64,000 bases of DNA from Rapana venosa (lineage: Eukaryota; Mollusca; Gastropoda; Neogastropoda; Muricidae), in assembly GCA_028751875.1 (NCBI GenBank), contig CM054157.1, positions 8,098,074 through 8,162,073 on the forward strand, read 5' to 3'. This document shows, piece after piece, positions 48,294-60,711 of this stretch (the first letter of the stretch is position 1; every line of letters starts with the position of its first letter). The notes beneath the pieces are model-generated. The model did no database searches and was not told the origin of the DNA. It saw only the letters and a list, made by a program, of their open reading frames with translations. Made by a program: the position numbers and the translations under genes.

Positions 48294-50537
48294 CACACAC
48301 ACACACACAAACAAACAAGTAAAGGTAGGAATGAAATATAAAAACTTGATAACCATACAAAAATGCACACTCTGTTCCTTGAAATTCTACCATTTTAACC
48401 AACTTATAAAAACAATGCGAGAGTTTTGCACGAAAACTTTTTTTCTTTTTTTTTGTCGGGGTTGTTTTGTTGTTTTGGTTTTGGGTGGGGTTTTTTGTTT
48501 TTGTTTATTTTGTTGTTTTGGGGGGAGCTTTTGTTGTTGGTTTTTTTTAAGAGGGGGGGGTTGTTCCTTGGCTAGAGCTTGGAAATTCACCAGTGGTGAG
48601 GCATTTTGTGTATGTGACTGGTTTTGCCCACCATGAAGGTAGCCGCATTCCGACTTCATGAATGTATGCTGGATATGTTCGTGTTTCCATACCTCACCTA
48701 ACACTGACATGAATTATGGGATTTTTAACCTGTATATTTGATGTTCTGCATGTGTACATACACAGAGGGAATTAAGGCACTGTCAGGTCTGTACTTGGAA
48801 GTTGAACTAGGAGATGGTAAAAATCCCAACCTTTAATTCACCAGATGCTGCCAAGATTCGAACCCACAACTTCATGGACCCATGGGATTCAAGTCAAACG
48901 GTCTTAACCACTCGGCTATGGCATCCATCTAACCTAGAACTTTACAAAACCATGCAAGATTTTTTCGGACCAGGCACTCAAATTATTTTTTGTTTGAGTC
49001 TGTACAGAAACACTGATCAGAATCGAACTTCTAAGGCAGTTTTGTTGTAGACAATTTCCACGTCTCCTGTATACTGTGTTCAGAATTATTCTCAAATATA
49101 ATTCTTTGAATAATTGGTTTTAAACATAATTTATTGAGTACCCATACAACATAAGCAAACAATAATACAGCAATGGGGAAAGGCATCAAGCTCCAGTTTA
49201 CTTTAAACCCCACCCCATTCATTTAAAATATAACACCGCCCTGATAAAATACAGTTCACGCTTGATGCCAAAAACATACAGTATATATCTAAAGACTATC
49301 TAAGGAGAGTGCTATGTTTATTTCAGGAACACAAGCATCTCTGGAGATTCGCTTTATGAAGAGAGCTTTGAAATCTCTCAGAATCCAAGCCACTTCTTCA
49401 CGAATTTCTCTTGTTCTTGCACGACACTGAGTCACTGTTTTTTTTATTTGTTGTTCAGCTTGAGGCTCCAGGTTCACCAATGGTAAGATTTTTGCATATG
49501 TGACTGCTTTTTGCATATGTGACTGCTTTTTGCATATGTGACTGCTTTTTGCATATGTGACTGCTTGTTTTTCACCCACCATTAAGGTAGCTGCATTCCG
49601 ACTTCGGGGATGGTGTCCAAACACGACACCTGTGCATGCGTTATTTTCGAATTTCATCATCTGTTCCTACTGGCCCATAAAAGCCTACTCTTCCAAAAAG
49701 CAGAACTGGCTTTTAACATGTGCGCAAGGTGTTCTGCATACATTCACACACGGAACCTCAGCTTACAGCCTCATCCTAAGAACTCTGAGGTTCAGTTCGT
49801 TTTTTGTTGTAGTTTTGTTTTGGGGTTTTGGGGGGTTTTTTTTGGTGGGGGGGGTCAAACTGGGAAGAAAGGGCAAGGCTGGGAATCGAACCCAGGACCT
49901 CACAGTTTTTGTTGTCAGGCAGTTGAACGTCTAAACTGTCACCTTCCTTCTTACTGTGTCATGTAAGTAACTCCACACACTCACGCATTCTGTATCTGCG
50001 ACAAGTCCATGGAAGCATCCTGAACGAAAGGGATGATCACCACCTTCTCCAGATCAGTCAGACCTGTGAACATGTCAGTCACATCAAATGTCACACTGTT
50101 GTGTTTTATTATTCCATGATTATTCCTTCGGATGAGACTATAAACCAAGGCCCCGTGTGCGAACGCACGCAGAACACCTTGCGCACACGTTAAATCCTGT
50201 TCCGCTTTTCGAAAGAGTAGGCCATTGTGTGCCGGTGAGAACAGATGACAAAATTTACAAAACCGCATACACACAGGGACTGGAAAAAAAGTCATCTGAG
50301 CGCTTTGATTTGTTGCTTTACAAGATTCAGCGCTATATACATTCCACACATTATTATTATTATCATTATTATTATTATTATTATTTCCAATGAAAAAAAC
50401 CTAGGATCACAGAATTCAGAGATAAGAATGTAAAACTATCAAGTGAACAAGAAAAAAAATTTCAGAGCTTAACTACCAAACTGCATTTTCAACCAAAAAT
50501 TTTTAGTTTCATAATTCATAAAATGGCCAACTGTAAC

Positions 50538-50593
<56 letters not shown>

Positions 50594-52369
50594 GAAAGAA
50601 AAATTCAGATATAAGAAATGTGAAATTTGTAAAACACACAGACATCTCCATTTTAAATCTCTTTTCCATCTTCGATCTACAGAATAAAAGTTAAACTTTT
50701 CTCCAAAACAGTTGAAATTCTTAAGTCCTTTTTTTTCCACCCAAATACCTTAACAAATATTACACAGAAAAGCATTTTCATGACCCACAAAACAACACAC
50801 ACACAGAGTACACACACATGCACGCACACGTGCGTGCACACACCCACACCACACACCACCTGCCCCCCCACACACACACATACCCACCACACTCAACCCC
50901 CCCTCCCCCCACTACACCCACCCACCTACCCACCACCACCTACCCACCACCACCACACAGGTACACCCACCTTTAACCACCTGGGCCACCTTCTCCAGGT
51001 GAGGGTGCACCTTGCCGTTGTAGTGGACAGCATTGACACTGAAGATCAGCTTGGGCTGAATTTGTGTGAACCTCTCCAGGACTCCCTGGACAACACACAA
51101 CGCCTCAATACACCCTCACTGAAGACAAATCATACAAATCTGACACAGGCCTCTTGGAGATGTACATATATACGTTTGTCCGTCGTGTCCGACGATGACC
51201 TCCAAAACAGCAGAGAAGACAGCTCTGCTGTTTCGGACATTGGGCAGAAATGTGATTATAGTAATAAGAATAATAATAATAATATCTGGAATTTATACAG
51301 CGCTGAATCTTATAAAAACAAACAAATCGAAGCGCTTATAGTGGAGATGCCTTGCCCACAGTACATCCCCCACTCTCTCTGCCAAGAGGGTTTAAGGACT
51401 GTCAGCGTTGGAGATGTTCTCCAAAGGCCAGCTAGCCCCCAGAGCTGCAGCACACAAGGTCTGTACAAGTCAAGCCTCCTAGTCAGAGAGTCACAGTCGA
51501 TCACTAAAGACTAAGCTGTAAAGTGGAATTCTGTGAGTGGGAAAGCCACTGGTCATACAGCCTCTCACTTTGCTGTTGCCCCCCAGCGTCAGTGGTTTGA
51601 TTAAGAACTGTGATAAAGCGCTTGGAGACATTGGGTAAAATTCTGTGGTAGTAGTAATTGTTCTTTTTTATTTGTTTTCTCATTTCCTTGGCTAAAGCTC
51701 TCCCTGAGGAAAGAAACAATCAGAATAATTTTTTTGTGGTGGAAAATCTAAACACAACAAACACAACCTAAACAACCAATATTACACAGATTACAGCAAT
51801 CCCTGAAAAAATATTGTGCTGTATAACAACAAGCAAGGTATAATGCAAATTATCTCCAAGCATATCATCACAAGACAGATTAAGTCATTTGAGAGTTGAA
51901 AAGATTCAAACATACACATTTGAGGCAAACAAGCACGCATTTACATACAAACACAAACCAGCTCAGCTGTACCTAAAAGAAAAAATAACCCCCCAAACCA
52001 TCCTTTAACCTCTACTTTCTGCAAATAATGCAAGTCACTGCTACTAAAACAAACAAAAAACCAAATTTAGTCCTTCAGATGAGACTATAAACCGAGGCCC
52101 CGTGTGCGAACACACGCAGAACATCTTGCGCACACGTTAAATCCTATTCCGCTTTTCGTAAGAGTAGGCCATTGTGTGCCAGTGGGAACAGATGACAGAA
52201 TTTACAAAAACCACATACACACGGGGACTGGATGTAAAAAAGCACATAAGTGCTTATTCCATTATCCTCGATATATATAAAAGAATAAGGAAATAAGTAA
52301 GTAAGTAAGACAGCAGACTGTTGTTAAGGTTTTCCTCTCTTCCCTACTCCACACACACACACACACACA

Positions 52370-52401
<32 letters not shown>

Positions 52402-53500
52402 CACCAGCCTTTTTAGACCCTTGGGCCTTTTCACAGGATACTGACCACCACTCCAAAGTCCGGTGAGGTTGAACTCCAGATGGCGCCAATGCTGGCCGCG
52501 GCCAACATGGCTTCCACCGCCTCTGTGCAGTTTGGTATGTAGCCTGCAAGCAACAGAGCCAAGGACATAATTTTTTACGTGTGCCACACAACTTGTCAGC
52601 AGGATCCCAGCTTGTTTTAATACCTCCCACATGAAATTTGGGACAGAGAGGGGACGGGATAGCTCAGTGGTCGGAGCACTCGCTTTCCCCCAGCCAAGTT
52701 AAGCAGCATCGAGCGTGGTTACCACTTGGATGGGTGACCGTTTGCGCGCCTTGGCTTCAGTACAGTTCCCCCAGTTCACCCAGCTGTAAATGGGTACCTG
52801 CCCTCTTTAGGGTCAGGGATGGTAAAGCAGCGAGGGAGAGGAGATGGGCGCCGCCCTCAATATGCTGGCCCTAGAGAAGTGAGGTCTCTGACGCCTCGCT
52901 CCCCTACGACTTTATAGGTTATGGGACTCCTTTACCTTTTTACCTTTACAGGAAATTTGGGACCATTCAACAACACAGCAATGCTTCGATCTGGGTCAAA
53001 GTTAAAATGTTATATTTTATCCTGAAGCTATAGTTAGGTAGGAATGGGGAGTTGGATTCTGGCTGGATCTCAACAGAGCCCATGATTCTGACACAAAATA
53101 AGCACCCAGACACATGTATATTTACATATGCTACACATACACACACACACGCACACACTCTCACACACACTCTCTCTCTCCACACACACTACCAATATAT
53201 CAACAATGGATCTCTCACACACACACACTACCAATAATATCAACAATAGAAAATCAGCATGAGTATGCATATGAAAAAACAATGATTAAACTGATGTCTT
53301 GAACTTCTTTCAAAAACATATATAAGCCACCATAGTTAAGCATAATACCATCCCTCAATTCATTCTTGAGTGGAATGAAAGCGTTTAAAAAGAAATGGAA
53401 TGCCAACATTTACCATGGCATATATTGCATCACATCATTATTCACTCTCTTCTGACTTAAATTCAATTCAAGTTGGTTTGATTTTTTTTTAAAAGGGAGG

Positions 53501-53531
<31 letters not shown>

Positions 53532-56224
53532 TGTGTGTGTGTGTGTGCGTATATGTACATTTGAATTTGTTAACTGTTATTTGTTATTGGTTTTATGTAT
53601 GGGTGTGTTGAATACAAGCGCTTTGATTTCTTTTTGCAAGATATAGCGCTATATAAATTCCATTTATTATTATTATTATCATCATTATTATTATTATTAT
53701 CATTATTATTATTATTATTATTATTATGTGAGGGGTGGTGGGTGGGTGGGTTGCATTTGTTTATTCACGTATAAGCCTCTGCAGTTAATGACAATACAAT
53801 CTGTCATTACATGCACAGTCATGGCAGTAAATGATGATACTATCTATCGATACATACACACGGTAGTTAATATTTTAAAATAATGTTCTTTCTCTACAAA
53901 CAACTCAGGAGAAATCTTACACACACAACCAAAACCTCAGCAGCCTTTGAGATTTAACTTCCATATTTAGTCCAAGTACCTCCACCCAATTATGCGGAGC
54001 AAAACATTTTTTTAATGAACAGCAAAAGGAATGTTACATTAACAGCAAAACATGTTGTTATTAATAGCAAAAAATGGTTTCATTAGCAACAAATGGTTTC
54101 ATTAATAGAAAAAAATGGTTTCATTAGCAACAAATGGTTTCATTAATAGCACAAAAAAATGGTTTCATTAGCAACAAATGATTTCATTAATAGCACCAAA
54201 AAAATGGTTTCATTAGCAAAAGAATGGTTTCATTAATAGCAAAAAATGGTTTCATTAGCAAAAGAATGGTTTCATTAATAGTAAAAAATGGTTTCATTAG
54301 CAACAAATGGTTTCATTAAAAGAAAAAAATTGTTTCCATTAAAAGTATTTTACATAAAAACACTGAGAACAGCAAAACAAAAATTCCTTAAAATCAATGA
54401 GGAATGAACCACATTAAAATAACCCTTTCAATATCAAAACTAAAGAAAATCGCACAAAAAAAGAGAAGAAAAAAAAAGTCTACAGATGTTAAGCTAACCA
54501 TCCTCTAATACTAAAAAAAAAAAAAATCCATTAAGTTGTAGTGTACTGACCTACCACGCGGTCGCCCTTGCGGATACCAATGGCTCTCATGGCAGCAGCA
54601 AAACAAGCCACACTGTTCCGCAGTTCTCTGTGAGTCTTCCTCACCACCCGACCCTGGCCCTCACCTGGTCAACACATCACAGTAGGCGTCACCTTCCCTA
54701 TCCCACTGTCTCGTAGAATGTTGGAGCCACCACTACAGATTTTGCAACCAGCTTCCTCCATTCCTTCGGTTGAGACTATAAACCGAGGTCCCGTGTGTGC
54801 GAATGCACGCAGAACATCTTGCGCACACGTTAAATCCTGTCCGCTTTTCGTAAGAGTAGGCCATTTGTGTGCCGGTGGGAACAGATGACAAAATTTACAA
54901 AACTGCATACACACGGGGACTGGATGTAAAAAAGCACATAAGTGCTTATTCCATTATCCTCGATATAAAAGAATAAAATAAAATAAAAATATTTCAAAAA
55001 ATTCCTTGGCTTCCTTCTTCCACTCCTCGAAGTTTTCAGCTTTCAGTAGCAAGTCGTTCTGCTCAAGGCTACCAGTCAAATCTCTGACGTTGTCTTCCCA
55101 TCGTTTTCTCTGTCTGCCTCTTCTTTGTCCCCCTCCTTGTACTGTTCCGTGCAGGACAGTCTTGGCCAGTCTGGATATTCGTGTGATGTGCCGTTCCACT
55201 GCAGTTTGTGTTTTTACCCCCACTAAAGTCAGGAGCTGTTCATATGGCCCAATGGTTTTTCAGTTCTGATTTTCAACGTTCTCGTCAGTTATGTCATATC
55301 TGTGTGAGATACCAACAAGTTTGCGAAAGCCATTGTCTGTATCCTTTATCCTTTATGTCTGCTGTTACGGTCCATGTTTCACATGCATGCATACACAAAT
55401 ATGGACATGACCAGGGATCGCACAATATGATTCTGTTACTGTAAAATGAAGAATGCAAAATATGTACACATATATTTGTGTACAGTGCATATTAATTAAG
55501 TTCTTTGTTTAACTTTCTCCTCAAAAAGTAAAAATAAAGCACAAAGCTATGTAAGCATTATTACCCTATGCAAATAGACACAAGCATGTGTGTATGTGTG
55601 TGTGTGTGTGCAAGTTCTTCAGTTAAACGTCCTTCCACCAAAAAGTTATATTAGACGTGTGAGTGTGTGTGTGCGAGTGTGTGTGAATGTGTGTTAGTGT
55701 GTATGTGTATAAGTGTGTGTGTATGTGCGTGCATGCTTGCATGTCTACATCTCTGTGTGTTTGTGCGTGTGAACCTATACTAAGTGCTTAAATAAAAAAT
55801 ATCATTTCACCTGTTAATAATTCTCCCAAGTAATCAGATATATAGGCAATCACGTCTTCCACAAACACACACACATATGCACACACACACACACACACAC
55901 ACACGCACAAACACACACACACACACACACAAACACACAGTGCCGCTCAGTCAAGTCATAAATCACCTGTTGCGTAAATGGCCGTTCGATCATCATTGAA
56001 GCGAAGCAGATTTTCAGCAAAATTGAGCCGGCTTTCTGTAAACCATTCTGGAATGTCGCCAATGGATTTTGATGTGTCCACAACCTGAAACAAACAAACA
56101 AACACACACATAAAATGTATCTATACAAATTCATCTACATATATACCCATGAATATGTACAGACACATACACACACACAGGTACACACACATGCACATAT
56201 GCATGAACACACATGTAATGCAAA

Positions 56225-56257
<33 letters not shown>

Positions 56258-59200
56258 CGCATTTGCGTGAACACACACACACACAGAGGTACACACACAT
56301 GCACATATGCATGAACACATACATGTAATTCACACACACACACACACTCTCTCACACACACATGCATGGACATGTGTACACATGCACGCACAAACACACA
56401 CACATACAAAAACCTGCATACACATACACACACAAACACTCATACACACTTGGATACGTGTGCACACGCATACAAACACCCACACACACACGCGCGCACA
56501 CACACACACTGTTAGAATGGTCTGTTTTTTGTTATGCAACTAATTGACTTTCATTCTGGAAAATTGTCATCAAATGTTTATCACATGTTGAAAGACCTAA
56601 ATTACAAGTGTTTAATTCACCAGCATGAAAAATGTTCTCTGAATGTGACTTTTCTTTGAGGGGAGGAGGGGGGGGGGAGGGAAGGCGGGGGGAGGGGGGG
56701 GGGGGGGGGATGATACCACTTTGAGTGAACAGACATTAAATTAAAGAAAGAAAGAAAGATATATATCTTAGTGCAAAGCAGAATTTACTGTTTATGGGAG
56801 AGGCAGTTTTGTTCCAAGTATCTATTTTATTCTTTTATATTGAGGATGATGGAATAAGCACTTATGTGTTTTTTTACATCCAGTCCCCATGTGTATGTGG
56901 ATTTGTAAATTCTGTCATCTGTTCCCACCAGCACACAATGGCCTTCTCTTACAAAAAGCGGAACAGACATGTGCACAAGATGTTCAGTATGCATTCACAC
57001 ACGGGACCTTGGTTTATAGTCTCATCCGAAGGACTTTTGGAGAGTGGAGTCTGCACTGACATTAACTCCAGGGGAAAATATCCCTTGAACGGGAATTGAA
57101 CCAGGTCATCAGATTGCAATTGCAATGTTCTAACCACTAGGCTATCCCGTCCACCTTTCAATTCTACAAGCTTACATATATATATATAATTCATAATTTT
57201 GTTAATGAATGGAGAAATGAGCTTCAATACAATAGCAGATGTCTTTCTTTTGAACTATAAAATCGATTTTGTTACTTTTTTAAAAATTGCATAACTTGTC
57301 TACAAGATGTATATGTCTACAGTCTTGTCAAATCTTGTTGCAGTTGTCAAAATTGAGGTTGGATGTTGTCTTAATATTCCATGGGAGGGCAGACTATGAT
57401 CTAAATGTAATATATCTGTTCTGGGGGATGAATTTCATTTTATCATAAATGGTATACAAGGCCTGCATCAGACCTGTTCTCCTGTATGGTTCGGAGATGT
57501 GGGTTTTCACAAAAACCGTCAAATGTTTGTAAAAGAGCTGTGAAAACCGAATGCTACGCTACATGACAAAGATCAAATGGGAAGACAGGATCACAAATAA
57601 AGAACTATGGAGAATGTGCAAAGTTGATGATCTGAAGTCTGTAGCTAGTACCAATAGACTGCGCTGGTTTGGGCACGTTCAACGGAAAGCACACCACCAC
57701 ATATCAAAAAGAGCAATGAACTTTGTAGTGGATGGAAAGAGACCAAAGGGAAGAGCTAACAAAACCTGGGCTGCCTGTATTGCAGATGATCTTAGAGAAA
57801 GGGGCATAAATAAGGAGGAAGCTCAAAACAGAGAGAGATGGAGAAGGCTCATCAATGTCAAACCTCCCCTGGGAGAAACATGACAAAAAAGGAAGAAGAA
57901 AGTATGTGAGTACGTCCCTGCATCATAATCATATATGACAAAATTTATTCCACAGCATTTTCTCCAGCCTACGTCAAGTTATAATTTTTTGTAAGCTGAT
58001 GAAATGCAAATCTTAACAAGTTCTTCTAGATATCTGTAAAAAAATTTTTATCAGATTTGCTGGTATTTCATGCAAATGTTAATTTGGGGTGTTTTTTCAC
58101 AACTCAAGTTCATTTTTTCCCCTGAGCTTCCACTCATAGTGATTTGGTTTTTTTAAGTGGATGTAAAAGTTGTTAAATGCTTTGCACTTTTACTGTTTTG
58201 TTGATTATTTTCAACACTCTGTTTTTTCCATGCTGAACACTTTCAAGTCAATAGCTGTTTGGTTTATTCTCCTGTTAAATATATAAACTGTAATCTCCAT
58301 ATCTCATAAGGGGTTAGCGGAATCAAATCTTGAATTGTGTGTCAAAGTCAAAGTCAAACTTTTATTTTCAGATGGTACATTGAATAAGCAGTGCATTTGC
58401 TTTTTTTCATCAAGCCATCTATCTAAAGAAAAAAAAGCGAGGAAAAAAAAAGCCTCAGTGTGTGTGTGTGTATGCGTGCGCGTATGTGTGTCTGTGTGTG
58501 TTGTGTGTGTGAGTGAGAGGGGGGAAGGGGAGGGAGGGAGAGAGAGACAAGACAGGCTGGTTAAGACTTAAGTAAGTGTAGGTGTGTGTTTCATTGTTTG
58601 TTTTGCAGTTTCCCACAAAAGTGTCGCTGCATTTGGACTTTTCCACACAAGCAGTGAAGCTACACAGTACTGTACACCTTTTCAGTCAAAAGATCTAGAT
58701 TCAACAGCTGCGTGACTGACACATAACCACACGCCAACCCCCCTCCAAAAAAAAAGCAAAAAAGCCCCACACCTCAGATGTACTATGGGTATGCTCTCAT
58801 GTTTCCACAATTCACAGAAAGCTGACAAGAATAACTTATACACTAAATACAGGATCTTTACATTAAATCTATATTTAAATACCACTGTCTTTGGCATGTC
58901 TGCACAAAAAGGGGATTAGGGTACAGTCATGGGTATAAGTACTGCATATCACCTATCAGCTGACAAGGAAGTTCTTTAAAATCCCTTACCTTTAATCCAC
59001 ACACCCCCCACCCCCCATCCCTCCTCTCCCCCCTCCTCCATTTATCAACCCCTTTTCTTCCTCCTTCTCAAACACACACAGTGACACGCACACACTCACA
59101 TACAAGCACACACACACACACACATATATCATGTTCCCTAATCAAAAGTTACATAAATGGTCTAAAAGCTTTTAGATTAAAAAAAAAGATTTTTAAATGA

Positions 59201-60680
59201 TATAGAAAAAAAAGAAACAAGCAAGAGGCCTGACCAAAACTCTAGATCCAAATTCTGTGTCAAACAAGTACAGCATCACAAGTTATATCGTTAATTCTTT
59301 ATCTAAAAATGACATCGAATATATACTCTAGATCCAAATTATGTCTAAAACAAGTACAACATCACAAGTTATATAATTAATTCTTTATCTAAAAATGACA
59401 TCAAATGTTTTTAATTTAAGAAAGTGCTATATTTTGGAATCCACCAAAAACACTTTATCACAAAGAATGTGCTGTTTCTCTACATGCTTATACACAGAAA
59501 TGAACTGTGTTCAGTTTCCCTCCCCACACAATCCTCCCCCCTCCCAAACACACACAGTGACACACACACTCACACGCATGCACGCACACACCAAACACAC
59601 ACACACACGCATGCGAGTGTGCACACACACACGCATGCGAGTGTGCACACACAGACGACAGAGTGACATACACTAACACTCAGACACACACACACACCAC
59701 ACAGAGACACAATCTTAACACACACGCAACACAACACAACACATGCACACACACATTCACAACACACACATTCACAACACACAACACACAAACAACACAA
59801 CACAACACAACACAACACAACACACACACACACACACACCCTTCACATCACAAATGGAATCAGATTTCAACAGTGTGTTTTTTTTCACAACAATCAGACG
59901 ACAGATAACATCCACATTTGACACCTTGCGGGTATCCTTGTACCTGTTCTGTCCTTGAATGCTCTGAACATCAGCTTTTATCTCTGATCTCACGAAAGAC
60001 TGCTCCATTTTGCAATAAACAGCTGACTGATTGTCCAGCCCAAGGAACCTTTCAAAATGTCAATGATGCTATCAAGAGGGGGGACAGCATAGCCTGGTGG
60101 TTTAGAGGCATGCACAATGAGCTCATGATCTGCTGACCCAGGTTCGAATCTCGTTCAAGAGGATTTTTCCTCTGGAGTTAACATCAGTGCCAACTCCACT
60201 CTCCCTGAAAAGTCCTTCGGATGAGGCTATAAACCGGATAAGGCTATAAACCGGATGAGGCTATAAACCGGATGAGGCTATAAACCGGATGAGGCTATAA
60301 ACCGATATAACCGGATGAGGCTATAAACCGGATGAGGCTATAAACCGGATGAGGCTATAAACCGAGGTCCCGTGTGTGAGCGCAGGAAGAACATCTTGCG
60401 TACACGTTAACACTCGTTCCGCTTTTCGGAAGAATAGGCCATCGTGTGCTGGTGTGAACAGATGACAAAATGTTCATAACTTCATACACACAGGGACCGG
60501 ATGTAAAAAAAAAAAAGCACACGAGCGCTTAGTCCATTATTCTAGAAATAAAAATGAATACAAACAGCAACAACAAACAACAAAAGAATGTCAACCTCAC
60601 CACAAACTTGGAGCTGAAACAGGTGAAAGTCTTTATGCTACTGGTCTTCCAATTCAGTTCTTCTTTTTTTTTCTTTTTTC

Positions 60681-60711
<31 letters not shown>

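Noticed and set aside
47939..48370. Single-exon 143-residue protein on the minus strand
   Set aside because: It is AACS exon 8 with translated (GT)n intron sequence on one side and intron read-through on the other.
50780..51514. 244-codon plus-strand frame rich in T, H and P
   Set aside because: Made of (CA)n repeats, the antisense of AACS exon 6 and Repeat G; no protein family support.
52690..52745. 5S rRNA gene
   Set aside because: Only the internal part resembles 5S rRNA and it is embedded in a repeated SINE with a tRNA-like head.
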